Assembly (NCBI RefSeq): GCF_016632335.1 | Contig: NZ_JAEPBG010000010.1 | Location: 175,528 to 239,527 of the forward strand | Reading direction: 5' to 3' | Source of the DNA: Noviherbaspirillum pedocola | GTDB lineage: Bacteria; Pseudomonadota; Gammaproteobacteria; Burkholderiales; Burkholderiaceae_D | DNA length: 64,000 nucleotides | Translations under genes and position numbers: made by a program | The notes under the pieces: model-generated | The model's database searches: none | What the model saw: only the letters and a program-made list of their open reading frames with translations | What the model was told of the DNA's origin: nothing | Part shown: positions 9,310 to 17,926 of the stretch, piece after piece | Numbering within the stretch: the stretch's first letter is position 1 | Layout of the letters: each line of letters starts with the position of its first letter

Positions 9310-10565
9310 CATCGATGGCGCGGCATGCGGCAATCATTGGTGGCGGTCCGGCCGGCCTGATGGCGGCCGAGGCGCTTGCCGAGGCCGGCGTGCGCGTCGA
9401 TCTGTTTGATGCAATGCCTTCGGTCGGCCGCAAGTTTCTGCTGGCTGGCCGCGGCGGACTGAACCTGACGCACTCGGAACCCAAGCCGACCTTTCTGCAG
9501 CGCTTCGGCATGCGACAGGCACAACTGGCTGCCGTCATCGACGGCTTCGATGCCGATGCATTACGCGCCTGGTGCGCGAGCCTCGGCGTAGAAACCTTCG
9601 TCGGCAGTTCCGGCCGGGTCTTCCCGAAGGAGATGAAAGCCGCGCCGTTGTTGCGCGCCTGGCTGCACCGATTGCGCAGCCGCGGCGTGCGTTTTCACAT
9701 GCGCCATCGCTGGCTGGGATGGGAAGGCGCGCCGGGCGCGGGCCCGCTGCGCTTCGCCACTGAAGACGGGCTGGTGCAGGTGCCGGCCGATGCGACACTG
9801 CTCGCACTGGGAGGCGCAAGCTGGAAGCGGCTTGGCTCGGATGGCGCGTGGGTGCCGTGGCTGGAAGCGGCCGGCGTGGATGTCGCGCCGCTGGTACCGG
9901 CCAACTGCGGCTTCGACGTGGCGTGGAGCGCGCATTTCCGCGAGCGCTTTGCCGGCCATCCGGTAAAGGCGGTCATCGCGAGGTGCAACACGTCGACCGG
10001 CGTCGTCGAGCGCCAGGGCGAGTTCGTGGTGACCGAGCAAGGTGTGGAAGGCAGCCTGATCTATGCGCTGTCGGCGCCGCTGCGCGATGCCATTGCCGCT
10101 GAAGGCAGCGCCACGCTGACTCTGGATCTTGCGCCCGGCAGGGACGCCACCCGCCTGACGGCGGAACTGACGCATCCGCGCGGTTCGCGCTCGCTCTCCA
10201 GCCATTTGCAAAGCCGTAGCGGCATTGCTGGCGTGAAGGCCGGGCTGCTGCGCGAAGTGCTGACGCGCGAGCAGCATGGCGACATGCCGACGCTGGCCGC
10301 GGCAATCAAGTCGCTGCCGCTGCGCCTGGATGCGCCGCGCCCTATCGATGAAGCGATCAGCAGCGCCGGCGGCGTGCGCTTCGACAGCCTGAACGATGAC
10401 CTGATGCTGCACCGCCTGCCCGGTGTGTTCTGCGCCGGCGAAATGTTGGACTGGGAAGCGCCGACCGGAGGCTACCTGCTCACGGCCAGCATGGCCAGCG
10501 GCAGGCATGCCGGACGCGGCATGCTGGATTGGCTCGGTCGGCAAGGCGGGGACGGCACGCAATGA
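9306..10565 (+). CDS. HI0933-like flavoprotein (TIGR03862/YhiN family)
   Basis: A 419-residue flavoprotein of the HI0933/YhiN group, closest by motif to the TIGR03862 subfamily. The FAD-binding GGGPAGLMAAEAL is at about 12-24, VGRKFLLAGRGGLNLTHS follows at about 40-57, and the carboxy-terminal FAD motif is GVFCAGEMLDWEAPTGGYLL. Function in the family is unknown. The ATG at 9306 overlaps the preceding stop (ATGA); a second in-frame ATG at 9315 is possible. Its own stop overlaps the ATG of a [2Fe-2S] ferredoxin, so flavoprotein and ferredoxin are probably made together and may pass electrons to each other (inference). Confidence 0.88.
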   Translation: MTSMARHAAIIGGGPAGLMAAEALAEAGVRVDLFDAMPSVGRKFLLAGRGGLNLTHSEPKPTFLQRFGMRQAQLAAVIDGFDADALRAWCASLGVETFVGSSGRVFPKEMKAAPLLRAWLHRLRSRGVRFHMRHRWLGWEGAPGAGPLRFATEDGLVQVPADATLLALGGASWKRLGSDGAWVPWLEAAGVDVAPLVPANCGFDVAWSAHFRERFAGHPVKAVIARCNTSTGVVERQGEFVVTEQGVEGSLIYALSAPLRDAIAAEGSATLTLDLAPGRDATRLTAELTHPRGSRSLSSHLQSRSGIAGVKAGLLREVLTREQHGDMPTLAAAIKSLPLRLDAPRPIDEAISSAGGVRFDSLNDDLMLHRLPGVFCAGEMLDWEAPTGGYLLTASMASGRHAGRGMLDWLGRQGGDGTQ

Positions 10566-10861
10566 GCGAGGGGCGCAAGTTCACGGTGACAGTGCGGCCG
10601 CACGGCTGGCAATTCGAAGCCGATGCCGGACGGCCGTTGCTGGCGTCGGCGCTGGCCGCCGGCGTGATCCTGCCCAGCTCCTGCCGCAACGGCACCTGCC
10701 GCGCCTGCCTGTGCCTGATGGAAAGCGGGCAGGTGCATTACACGATCGAGTGGCCCGGCCTGTCCGCTGATGAAAAGCGCGAAGGCTGCATCCTGCCTTG
10801 CGTGGCCTGCCCCGACTCGGACGTGGTCATCAATAGCCGTTTCGCGCGGCGCAGCGAGTAA
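10562..10861 (+). CDS. [2Fe-2S] plant-type ferredoxin
   Basis: A 99-residue protein with the plant-type ferredoxin cluster motif: C41, C46, C49 and C80, i.e. C-x4-C-x2-C followed by a distant Cys in LPCVACP. The segment PSSCRNGTCRACLCLMESG is characteristic. It should carry one [2Fe-2S] cluster and transfer electrons in the cytoplasm. The ATG at 10562 overlaps the stop of the flavoprotein gene by 4 bases, so I place the start here and not at the upstream in-frame codon at 10529. Third gene of a coupled trio. Confidence 0.9.
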   Translation: MSEGRKFTVTVRPHGWQFEADAGRPLLASALAAGVILPSSCRNGTCRACLCLMESGQVHYTIEWPGLSADEKREGCILPCVACPDSDVVINSRFARRSE

Positions 10862-10870
10862 GGAAGGCGC

Positions 10871-11494
10871 TCAGCCTTTCCAGGTGCGCTGCAGCCCGGT
10901 ATCGGCATGAATCCAGCCGCCGCGCGCGTCATTGCGGTAATAGAAGCCGACGCCGCCGCGCTGGAAACTGCGCACCAGCCCGCCGAGCACATTGGAATCG
11001 AGATGCGGAATCCGGATGTCGGCGGCGCGGCCGTCCATGTGCAGCGATTTGCGCGCCGCCGGCACGCCCTGTTCGCGCAGGCGCTGATTCGATTCGGGAG
11101 TGCGGTATCCCGACAGGATTTCCAGCGGCGTCGAGATGCCGTAACGGGCGACGAAAGCCTGTGTGCCCCACAGCGTTTCCAGCAGCTTCGGGTCGATGGC
11201 GATCATCTTGTTGCCGCCGTTGACGTCGCGCAGCAGGTGGCACAGTTCCTGGTAGGCGGAGTCGATGACTTCGCCATCTTTCCAGTACAGGATTTTTGCG
11301 CGCTCGCCGCTGGCGGGGCGAATGACTTCGAGCACCCGGGGCTTCACCCAGAAATCGAGATCGAGAACTTCGGCGTCGAAGATATCCGGCGGCGGCTCCA
11401 GCGCGAGGGCGGAAGTCGGCAAGGCGGTGTCGGCGAACAGGCCGGCGGCGGTAAGGAACAGGCTTTTCTTCAGGAAAGCGCGGCGGGCGGTCAT
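10871..11494 (-). CDS. DUF882/YcbK-type peptidase-like protein, Tat-like export signal
   Basis: A 207-residue protein with an amino-terminal TARRAFLKKSLFLTAAGLFA, which looks like a twin-arginine signal (RRAFLKK) followed by a hydrophobic stretch. The mature part matches the DUF882/YcbK group related to M15 peptidases. Metal-site motifs are visible: SGYRTPESNQRLRE, SLHMDGRAADIRI (H-x(n)-D) and GGWIHADTG near the end. Homologues are periplasmic and proposed to act on peptidoglycan; activity is not proven here. The ATG at 11494 was chosen because the signal starts there; upstream in-frame codons (to 11656) lack sense. It converges on the ferredoxin gene 9 bases away. Confidence 0.87.
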   Translation of the reverse strand: MTARRAFLKKSLFLTAAGLFADTALPTSALALEPPPDIFDAEVLDLDFWVKPRVLEVIRPASGERAKILYWKDGEVIDSAYQELCHLLRDVNGGNKMIAIDPKLLETLWGTQAFVARYGISTPLEILSGYRTPESNQRLREQGVPAARKSLHMDGRAADIRIPHLDSNVLGGLVRSFQRGGVGFYYRNDARGGWIHADTGLQRTWKG

Positions 11495-11626
11495 GGTGAG
11501 TCGTGAGAGGCTGAGGTTTTCGGAAAGAGAGGAAATGTTTCCAAAAGCCCCGAGTTTACCCGAGCATGCACAAGCAAGTGGAAAAGCTTGTCGCGCTGCA
11601 AGAAAAACAGTGTTGCATTTTGTACG

Positions 11627-11648
11627 AAAGGCGGCCAGAACGGCCGCC
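11627..11648 (-). terminator. Probable terminator after folE
   Basis: GGCGGCC (11630-11636), loop of 5, GGCCGCC (11642-11648); on the minus strand it is followed by only TTT. It lies 16 bases beyond the folE stop. Confidence 0.6.
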
Positions 11649-11663
11649 TTGTTCACTGACGAA

Positions 11664-12230
11664 TCAGTCTTCCCGGGCGAGCGCCAGGAACTCGGTACGC
11701 ATTGCCAGGTTAGGCTGCAATTCGCCGAGCATGGACGATGTGACGGTTTCCTCGCCTGGCGAACGAATGCCGCGGCTTTCCATGCACATGTGGCGGCAGC
11801 GCAGCACCACGCCGACCGCTTTCGGTTCCAGGTGCGTCATCAGCGCATTGGCGATCTGGCTGGTCAGGCGCTCCTGCACCTGCAAGCGCTTGGCGAAGCA
11901 GTCGGTAAGACGCGTCAGCTTGGACAAGCCAACGATCTTGCCGTTCGGCACATAGCCGATCACAGCCTTGCCGAAAAAGGGAGCGAGGTGATGTTCGCAG
12001 TGGCTGTACACCGGAATATTGCGCACAACGATCAGCTCGTTGTACTGCTCGGCGCCGTCTTCGAAGGCCTTCAACAATTCCGCCGGATCCTGGTCATAGC
12101 CCGAGGTCCAGTGTTTCCAGGCTTTCGCCACGCGTGATGGGGTATCGATCAGACCCTTGCGGTCCGGATCCTCGCCGAGGCTGACCAGCAGGCGACGCCA
12201 GTCCTTCTCGGTAAAGTGTTCGTCTGACAT
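11664..12230 (-). CDS. folE: GTP cyclohydrolase I
   Basis: A 188-residue FolE: converts GTP to 7,8-dihydroneopterin triphosphate, the first step of tetrahydrofolate/pterin synthesis. Zinc-site residues are present as C78 and H81 in SHCEHH and C149 in RCRHMCMESRG. The TPSRVAKAW, VPNGKIVGLSKLTRL and QERLTSQIA motifs are standard. Length is normal. The ATG at 12230 begins MSDEHFTEKDW; an in-frame extension upstream (to 12398) is GC-rich and unlike the family. It stands alone, between the DUF882 gene and the hemerythrin gene. Confidence 0.97.
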   Translation of the reverse strand: MSDEHFTEKDWRRLLVSLGEDPDRKGLIDTPSRVAKAWKHWTSGYDQDPAELLKAFEDGAEQYNELIVVRNIPVYSHCEHHLAPFFGKAVIGYVPNGKIVGLSKLTRLTDCFAKRLQVQERLTSQIANALMTHLEPKAVGVVLRCRHMCMESRGIRSPGEETVTSSMLGELQPNLAMRTEFLALARED

Positions 12231-12416
12231 TGAATTCTTCCCGGCCGTGCGGCCAACGACGTTTGCAAAAGAGCGCGGCGCCGAAAGGGGGCGCCGCAAA
12301 GGCGCACATCGTACTCCATTTCCGTAAACGTCGCGGAAAGCCCGCTGCGCCACGGCAATGATGCCGAGAAGAATCGCGCGGAATGTCAGCCATCCCAACG
12401 CGATCGGAATCAGAGT

Positions 12417-12971
12417 TCAGTGCTTGGTGACATTGCCGGTATGCGCACCACCCGCGCCCGTCTGCAGCGAGGCGCCGTCAGCTGCGCCCTGGCGCGACAT
12501 TTTCATTCCCTCGATTTGCTCACCCAGGCTTTCCATGTCGAGCTTGGCCTTTTTTGCCTTCGGGAACATTTCCTCTTCCTCTTCCGTCACGTGATGCTCG
12601 ACATATTCGCCAAGCACCGAGACGCGTGCCGACCACATCGCATCCTTCGGGTCGCCGTCTTCGATCAGGGCAATTAGATCCTTTGCGCTCGCATGCTCGA
12701 CCTCGGCTTCATCGAGCATGTCCTGTTCCTTGATAGCCTTGCGCACCGCCGGATAGAAAATCTGTTCCTCAACCTCGGTGTGCAGCTTCAATTCCTCGCA
12801 GATCTGCTGGGCCAGCGCTTGCTTTTCTTCCGGTTTGCCGTCTTCCTTCATTTTCTCGAACTGCTTGAACATTTTCCGCACACGCTTGTGGTCGTCGATC
12901 AGGATGGCGATTGCATCGTGTTCCGACTTCTTGGTCTTGGACGAGGGTGCAGCCTTCTTGGCAGCGGTCAT
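12417..12971 (-). CDS. Hemerythrin HHE-domain protein
   Basis: A 184-residue protein. After a Lys/Ala-rich leader (1-17) comes a hemerythrin-like four-helix domain with candidate di-iron ligands H28 (IDDHKRV), H64 and E68 (LKLHTEVEEQIFYP), H93 (VEHASAKDLI) and H126/E130-133 (EHHVTEEEEEMFP). Such HHE proteins bind a di-iron centre and are implicated in oxygen, NO or iron stress. The carboxy-terminal 35 residues are low complexity (Gly/Ala/Met). It is followed upstream on the same strand by the GlsB-type gene, with a terminator between them. Confidence 0.88.
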   Translation of the reverse strand: MTAAKKAAPSSKTKKSEHDAIAILIDDHKRVRKMFKQFEKMKEDGKPEEKQALAQQICEELKLHTEVEEQIFYPAVRKAIKEQDMLDEAEVEHASAKDLIALIEDGDPKDAMWSARVSVLGEYVEHHVTEEEEEMFPKAKKAKLDMESLGEQIEGMKMSRQGAADGASLQTGAGGAHTGNVTKH

Positions 12972-13009
12972 GATGGGCTCCTTGATGCTTGGCTATGACT
13001 ACGGAGAAA

Positions 13010-13045
13010 GAAAAAGACCTGACCTCCCGCAAGAGAGTCAGGTCC
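13010..13045 (-). terminator. Rho-independent terminator after glsB-like gene
   Basis: On the minus strand, GACCTGAC (13044-13037) pairs with GTCAGGTC (13023-13016) and is followed by TTTTT. It sits between the GlsB-like stop and the hemerythrin start, so the two genes are probably separate units. Confidence 0.7.
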
Positions 13046-13080
13046 TGTGCATTGGGGTGCGGTAAAGATGTTTTCCGTAC

Positions 13081-13350
13081 TTAGCGTACCGAACCGCGAC
13101 GGAACAGATTCACGATCATCAGCAGGACGACAGCACCCAGGAAGGAAACAAACATCGAGGACAGGCTGAAGTCATTTTGATTGATGGTTCCGGTACCGAA
13201 CAGCGGAGCGAGCAGCCAGCCACCCAGGAAGGCGCCGACAATACCAACAACGATGTTCAGGAAAAGACCCTGCTGCGCATCGGTGCGCATAACCATGCTG
13301 GCCAGCCAACCGATCACACCGCCTACAACGATCCAGATGATGAAGTTCAT
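13081..13350 (-). CDS. GlsB/YeaQ/YmgE family stress-response membrane protein
   Basis: An 89-residue protein with three hydrophobic segments: IIWIVVGGVIGWLASMVM, a Gly-rich NIVVGIVGAFLGGWLLAP, and SMFVSFLGAVVLLMIVNLF. This is the classic pattern of the GlsB/YeaQ/YmgE transglycosylase-associated family, inner-membrane proteins induced by stress. AGGAGG is 5-6 bases upstream of the ATG at 13350, which decides the start over the in-frame codon at 13380. No enzymatic role is known. Confidence 0.92.
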   Translation of the reverse strand: MNFIIWIVVGGVIGWLASMVMRTDAQQGLFLNIVVGIVGAFLGGWLLAPLFGTGTINQNDFSLSSMFVSFLGAVVLLMIVNLFRRGSVR

Positions 13351-13576
13351 GTTTCCCTCCTGTGTTTTAAAAAGCGACATAAGAAATTTATGTCCATGTG
13401 AAACAGCTTAACCACGGCGCAGCCGAGCCCATATCGGACAGGCACTCAATGCACTGTAGGAAATCATGAGCAATTGACATCGGTTTTTGTTACCTGTGCA
13501 GCGCGCCATGGCGAAGAAGTGAACCGAAACTTTGCGTCTGGCGCACGGTCTGCCCGATAGCGAAAGGAAAGTGGAT

Positions 13577-14365
13577 ATGCCTGACACGGATACGAAAGCG
13601 GATCAGAAGTGGCCACAGCGCCTGTGGATCCTGCGCCATGGACAAAGCGCGGGCAATGTCGCGCGCGACGCGGCGGAGGCGGCCGGCGCGCCGCTGATCG
13701 ATATTGCCGATCGCGATGTCGATGTGCCCTTGTCGGCGCTGGGCGAACGCCAGGCACGTGCGGTCGGACAATGGTTCGGCGCGCTGCCTGAAGAAGAAAA
13801 GCCGACGGTGATCCTGGTGTCGCCGTACACCCGCGCACGCATGACCGCGCAGAGCATCCTCGAGCTGGGCGTGAGCGACCCGGAGGATGTCTCGCTTCAT
13901 GTCGACGAACGCCTGCGCGAGAAGGAATTCGGCATCCTCGATCGCCTGACCCGGCACGGCATCATGCAGAAATTCCCCGAGCTGAGCGAGCAGCGCGCGC
14001 ATGTCGGCAAGTTCTACTTCCGTCCGCCGGGCGGTGAAAGCTGGTGCGACGTGATCCTGCGTCTGCGCAGCGTGCTCGACACCATTATTCGTGAGCATCG
14101 CGGCGAGAACGTGCTGGTGGTGGCGCACCAGGTCATCGTCAACTGTTTTCGCTATCTGCTCGAGCGCATGGACGAGCAAACCATTCTGGATGTCGATCGC
14201 ATGGGCGACGTGCCGAACTGCTCGATCACTTCCTATGAATTCGATCCCCTGCTGGGCCGACGCGGCAAGCTGGCGCTGAACCTGGTCAATTTCGTAGTGC
14301 CGCTGGAAGAAGCCGGCGCGCCGGTGACCAGCGAGCCGGATGCGCAGGTCGCGCCGAAATCCTGA
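13577..14365 (+). CDS. Histidine phosphatase family protein (phosphoglycerate mutase-like)
   Basis: A 262-residue cytoplasmic protein of the histidine phosphatase superfamily. The catalytic RHG motif is at 20-22 (LWILRHGQSAGN). The proton-donor region REKEFGILDRL and the second catalytic His in VLVVAHQVIVNCF are present. The substrate cannot be inferred. The ATG at 13577 has AGGAAAG about 5 bases upstream. It is 16 bases from the NAD(P)H-hydrate dehydratase start on the same strand and likely shares its transcript. An insertion around LRLRSVLDTIIREHRGEN separates the two halves of the fold. Confidence 0.88.
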   Translation: MPDTDTKADQKWPQRLWILRHGQSAGNVARDAAEAAGAPLIDIADRDVDVPLSALGERQARAVGQWFGALPEEEKPTVILVSPYTRARMTAQSILELGVSDPEDVSLHVDERLREKEFGILDRLTRHGIMQKFPELSEQRAHVGKFYFRPPGGESWCDVILRLRSVLDTIIREHRGENVLVVAHQVIVNCFRYLLERMDEQTILDVDRMGDVPNCSITSYEFDPLLGRRGKLALNLVNFVVPLEEAGAPVTSEPDAQVAPKS

Positions 14366-14381
14366 GCAACCCGAGGAGCTT

Positions 14382-15275
14382 ATGCAGCAACCCGTAATCA
14401 TCGATGACAACAGCCTGCGCGACTGGCCGCTGCCGATGCCGGATGAGTCCGGCGACAAGGAAGAGCGCGGCCGGCTGCTGATCGTCGCCGGCTCGGCGCA
14501 GATGCCGGGCGCGGCAATCATTGCCGGCAATGCCGCGCTGCGCGCCGGCGCGGGCAAGGTGTCGATCGCCACGACCCGAAGCATCGCACCGCTGGTGGCG
14601 CTGGCCATACCCGAGTCCCGGGTCATCGCGCTGGAAGAAACCGCGGCCGGCGGCATTGCTCCGGGCGCGCTGACCGCGCTGGAATCGATGCTGGCGAAAC
14701 TGGATGCGATTCTGATTGGACCGGGCATGTTGGATGAGCCGGCGACCTGCGAATTGGCATCGCGGCTCTTGAGCATGATGAAGGAGGACATGCGCATCAT
14801 CCTCGACGCGGCGGCGATGGGCGCCATCTGCAATGCACAGGAAAACCCCGGCATCCCGGGCGGCGTGCAGGCGCTGCTGACGCCGCATGCCGGCGAAATG
14901 GCGCACCTGACCGGCATAGCCAAGGGCGATGTGGCAGCCGATGCGGCCGCCATCGCCCGGCGCATGGCGGCGCAATGGCGCGCGACCGTGGCGCTGAAAG
15001 GTCCGATCACGCACGTTGCCGCGCCCGACGGCCGGCTTTGGCGACACGAGGGCGGCAGCATCGGGCTGGCGGTTTCGGGCTCCGGCGATGCGCTGGCCGG
15101 CATCATCGGCGGCTTGACCGCGCGCGGCGCGCCGCTCGAGCAGGCTGCGGCCTGGGGTGTAGCGCTGCATGCGCGCGCCGGCGACCGTCTTGCCGAAGCC
15201 AGCGGCCCGCTCGGCTACCTGGCGCGCGATCTGCCGTCGCAGGTGCCGATGCTGATGCATGCGCTGGGCGACTGA
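14382..15275 (+). CDS. nnrD: ADP/ATP-dependent NAD(P)H-hydrate dehydratase
   Basis: A 297-residue ribokinase-fold enzyme that repairs damaged, hydrated NAD(P)H using ATP or ADP. Recognisable segments are GRLLIVAGSAQMPGAAIIAGNAALRAGAGKV, LIGPGMLDEP, LTPHAGEMAHLTG and the nucleotide-binding GSGDALAGIIGGL with its catalytic Asp. Only the dehydratase half is present; the epimerase domain (NnrE, fused in many bacteria) is missing from this gene and was not seen in the window. The ATG at 14382 is preceded by GAGGAG. It follows the histidine phosphatase closely. Confidence 0.92.
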   Translation: MQQPVIIDDNSLRDWPLPMPDESGDKEERGRLLIVAGSAQMPGAAIIAGNAALRAGAGKVSIATTRSIAPLVALAIPESRVIALEETAAGGIAPGALTALESMLAKLDAILIGPGMLDEPATCELASRLLSMMKEDMRIILDAAAMGAICNAQENPGIPGGVQALLTPHAGEMAHLTGIAKGDVAADAAAIARRMAAQWRATVALKGPITHVAAPDGRLWRHEGGSIGLAVSGSGDALAGIIGGLTARGAPLEQAAAWGVALHARAGDRLAEASGPLGYLARDLPSQVPMLMHALGD

Positions 15276-15304
15276 GCCGCTGAGCCGCGCAATACTTTGC
15301 CGGC

Positions 15305-16255
15305 TCAGCCCGGCTCGGCCGGTTTCTGCGGCTGGAACACCTTGCCGTGGATCGCGCCGAGGATCGCATCCACCGCCGGGTGCTTGATCTTGCGCTCGTT
15401 GGAAATCGCATAGAACTGTTCCTTCACCGGCGACAGCGCGCCCACCGGCACTGCGTCGAACTGGTTGCGCACATCGGTTTCCAGCGCAGATGGCGCAGGG
15501 AACAGACCCAGGCCATTGCGGCCGAAGGTGTTCAGCAGCGCGTTGTCGTCGAACTCGCCGACGATGTCGGCGCGGATGTCATGGCTTTCGAGCCAGTGGT
15601 CAATGCGGCCGCGTATCGCATTGTTGCGCGTGGGCAGCAGCAGCGGCGCGCCATTCAGGCTGGCGGGAAAATCCGCCTGGTAGCGTTGTGCCAGCTGCGG
15701 CAGGCCGAACAGCGAAATTTCGCTTTCGCCCAGCAAATGGCTGAAAACCCGCAACGTCGTCCCGGAAGGCACCGGGCGATCGGTCAGCACCACGTCGAGC
15801 TTGTGCACCGACAGGTCGCCAAGCAGCGATTCGAACTTGTCCTCGTAGCAGACCAGCTTCACCCGCTCGTTCAGGCCCAGCGCCGCTTCCAGCAGGCGCG
15901 AGGAAATCAGTTTTGGCAGCGAATCCGAAATGCCGACCGTCAGCCGCATCGTCCGCTCGAGGTCGGTATTGGCCAGCGCATCCATCAATTGTTCGCCGAG
16001 CAGGAAGATCTGGTCGGCATAGCCCAATGCCAGGCGGCCCGCCTCGGTCAGCACCAGTCGGCGCCCCTGCGGCGCGAGCAGCGACTTGCCCAGGGATTGC
16101 TCGAGCAGGCTCAGCTGCGCGCTGATGGTCTGTATTGCGACATCCAGGCGTTCGGCGGCGCGGGTGATGCTGCCTTCCTTGGCCACGACCCAGAAATAAT
16201 AAAGATGACGGTAGTTGAGGGCGGCATTCTGCATTCTCTGATTTTTGCGAAACAA
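15305..16255 (-). CDS. nhaR: LysR-family regulator, NhaR-type
   Basis: A 316-residue LysR-type protein. The winged-helix domain starts NYRHLYYFWVVAKEGSITRAAERLDVAIQTIS, a hallmark of NhaR, which activates the sodium/proton antiporter gene nhaA in E. coli in response to sodium. The effector domain follows from about residue 95. No nhaA lies beside it here; its neighbours are nnrD and a BI-1/YccA gene read divergently from a 117-base gap, so its target could be that gene (inference). An internal ATG at 16234 is an equally good start. Confidence 0.85.
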   Translation of the reverse strand: MFRKNQRMQNAALNYRHLYYFWVVAKEGSITRAAERLDVAIQTISAQLSLLEQSLGKSLLAPQGRRLVLTEAGRLALGYADQIFLLGEQLMDALANTDLERTMRLTVGISDSLPKLISSRLLEAALGLNERVKLVCYEDKFESLLGDLSVHKLDVVLTDRPVPSGTTLRVFSHLLGESEISLFGLPQLAQRYQADFPASLNGAPLLLPTRNNAIRGRIDHWLESHDIRADIVGEFDDNALLNTFGRNGLGLFPAPSALETDVRNQFDAVPVGALSPVKEQFYAISNERKIKHPAVDAILGAIHGKVFQPQKPAEPG

Positions 16256-16371
16256 AAGTCTTATTATCTTCGCTTTTTGCGGGATGGGAAGCGCAATATC
16301 ATGCCCCGGTTACTGATATGCCGGTTCCGCTTTCGGGAACACGGTTTTCAACACACCACGGGAGTTACCTC

Positions 16372-17049
16372 ATGAACGATCGCACCACCTCCCTGCGCGC
16401 TCGCGGCGCCACCACTGTCATCGACAGTGCGTCGCACCGGGTGCTGCGCAATACCTATCTGCTGCTCTCGCTGTGCCTGGGTTTTGCGGCAGTCAGCGCT
16501 GGCGTCACCGCGTCGCTGGGATTGCCCTATCCGGGCCTGCTTTTAACGATGCTCGGCTACTTCGGCCTGCTCTATCTCGTCACCGCCAACCGCAACAGTA
16601 GTCGGGGCGTCGCCTTCCTGTTCGCGTTGACCGGCTTCATGGGCTATACCCTCGGCCCGATCATCAGCATGTATCTGCGCATGCCGAATGGCGCACAAGT
16701 CGTGATGAGCGCGCTGGGCGGCACTGCCGCAATCTTCCTGTCGCTGTCCGCCGTGGCGCTGTTTTCCAAGCGGGATTTCAGCTTCATGGGCAGCTTTCTG
16801 ACGGTCGGCATCCTGGTCGCCTTCCTCGCGGGCCTGGCGGCGATCTTCCTGCAGATGCCGGCCTTGTCGCTCGCGGTGTCGGCGCTGTTTGTGCTGCTGA
16901 TGTCCGGCATGATTCTGTTCGAAACCAATAACATCGTGCGCGGCGGCGAGACGAACTATGTGATGGCGACGCTGTCGCTCTTCATATCGCTGTTCAACCT
17001 GTTCACCAGCCTGTTGCACTTGCTCGGCTTCGCCAGCAGCAGGGAATAA
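16372..17049 (+). CDS. BAX inhibitor-1 / YccA family membrane protein
   Basis: A 225-residue integral membrane protein with seven hydrophobic segments and the BI-1/YccA motif FALTGFMGYTLGPIISMYL near residues 82-100. Family members in E. coli modulate the FtsH protease; eukaryotic relatives form calcium leaks. The ATG at 16372 follows GGGAG at a suitable distance. It is read divergently from nhaR and ends in a strong terminator, so is probably a single-gene unit. Confidence 0.92.
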   Translation: MNDRTTSLRARGATTVIDSASHRVLRNTYLLLSLCLGFAAVSAGVTASLGLPYPGLLLTMLGYFGLLYLVTANRNSSRGVAFLFALTGFMGYTLGPIISMYLRMPNGAQVVMSALGGTAAIFLSLSAVALFSKRDFSFMGSFLTVGILVAFLAGLAAIFLQMPALSLAVSALFVLLMSGMILFETNNIVRGGETNYVMATLSLFISLFNLFTSLLHLLGFASSRE

Positions 17050-17067
17050 TTCCAAAACTGCCTGTCG

Positions 17068-17099
17068 GGCGCCGCCTTTCCAGGCGGCGCCTGTTTTTT
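17068..17099 (+). terminator. Rho-independent terminator after BI-1 gene
   Basis: Stem GGCGCCGCCT / AGGCGGCGCC with a TTCC loop, then TGTTTTTT. It lies only 15 bases before the terC start codon, so terC needs its own promoter or relies on readthrough. Confidence 0.88.
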
Positions 17100-17113
17100 A
17101 TGCGGAGAAGTTC

Positions 17114-17839
17114 ATGCTCGACCTGCTTGTCGACCCCCACACCTGGATTGCGCTCACCACGCTCACTGCACTCGAGCTGGTACTGGGCATCGATAACATC
17201 ATTTTCATTTCCATCCTGGTCGACAAGCTGCCCGCGCAACGCCGTGAATCCACGCGCCGGCTCGGCCTGTTTGCCGCGATGTTCATGCGCATCGGGCTGC
17301 TATTGATGCTGGCCTGGATCGTCGGCATGACCAAGCCGCTCCTTTCGTTCCTTGGCCACGGCTTCTCGGGCCGGGACCTGGTGCTGCTGGGCGGCGGCCT
17401 GTTTCTGCTGTGGAAGAGCGTCGGCGAAATTCATCAATCCATCGAAGGCACCGAGGAAGAAGAAATGTCCGCGGCCAAGGCGGTGAAGAGTGGACTGGCA
17501 GCAGTGATCCTGCAGATCATGGTGATCGATATCGTGTTTTCGCTGGATTCCATCATCACTGCCATCGGCATGGCCCAGGATGTGGAAGTCATGATAGGCG
17601 CGGTCATCGCCTCGGTGGGATTGATGATGCTGTTCGCCGGGCCGATCGGACGCTTCGTGTCGCGCAACCCGACCATCAAGATGCTGGCGCTGGCGTTCCT
17701 CGTCGTGATCGGCGTAGCGCTCATCGGCGAAGCTTTTGGCTATCACCTGCCCAAAGGCTATATTTATACGGCGATGGCGTTCTCGCTCGCGGTGGAAATG
17801 CTCAACATGCGCATGCGCAAGCGGCGGCCGCATTCGTAG
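17114..17839 (+). CDS. TerC family integral membrane protein
   Basis: A 241-residue membrane protein with seven or so transmembrane segments. It contains the TerC-type metal-site motifs ALELVLGIDNIIFI near residues 19-32 and IVFSLDSIITAIGM near 145, each with an acidic residue inside the membrane. TerC relatives take part in tellurite resistance or manganese export and in loading metals onto exported proteins; this subfamily's substrate is not known. The ATG at 17114 has GGAG 6 bases upstream. No other ter gene is nearby, so tellurite resistance should not be assumed. Confidence 0.9.
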   Translation: MLDLLVDPHTWIALTTLTALELVLGIDNIIFISILVDKLPAQRRESTRRLGLFAAMFMRIGLLLMLAWIVGMTKPLLSFLGHGFSGRDLVLLGGGLFLLWKSVGEIHQSIEGTEEEEMSAAKAVKSGLAAVILQIMVIDIVFSLDSIITAIGMAQDVEVMIGAVIASVGLMMLFAGPIGRFVSRNPTIKMLALAFLVVIGVALIGEAFGYHLPKGYIYTAMAFSLAVEMLNMRMRKRRPHS

Positions 17840-17926
17840 AACCCGTTCGCCCGGGACGCTGCAGCGGCGCAACCTTCCGCGCCGCGGCAAGTCCAATCCT
17901 GACCTCAACCACTGAAAGGATTGATC

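Noticed and set aside
12237..12398. In-frame extension of FolE to 12398
   Set aside because: The added residues are Arg/Pro-rich and not conserved in FolE; the ATG at 12230 gives the normal length.
17114..17839. Tellurite resistance gene label for the TerC protein
   Set aside because: The TerC family is broad and no terZABDE genes are present; only the family name is supported.
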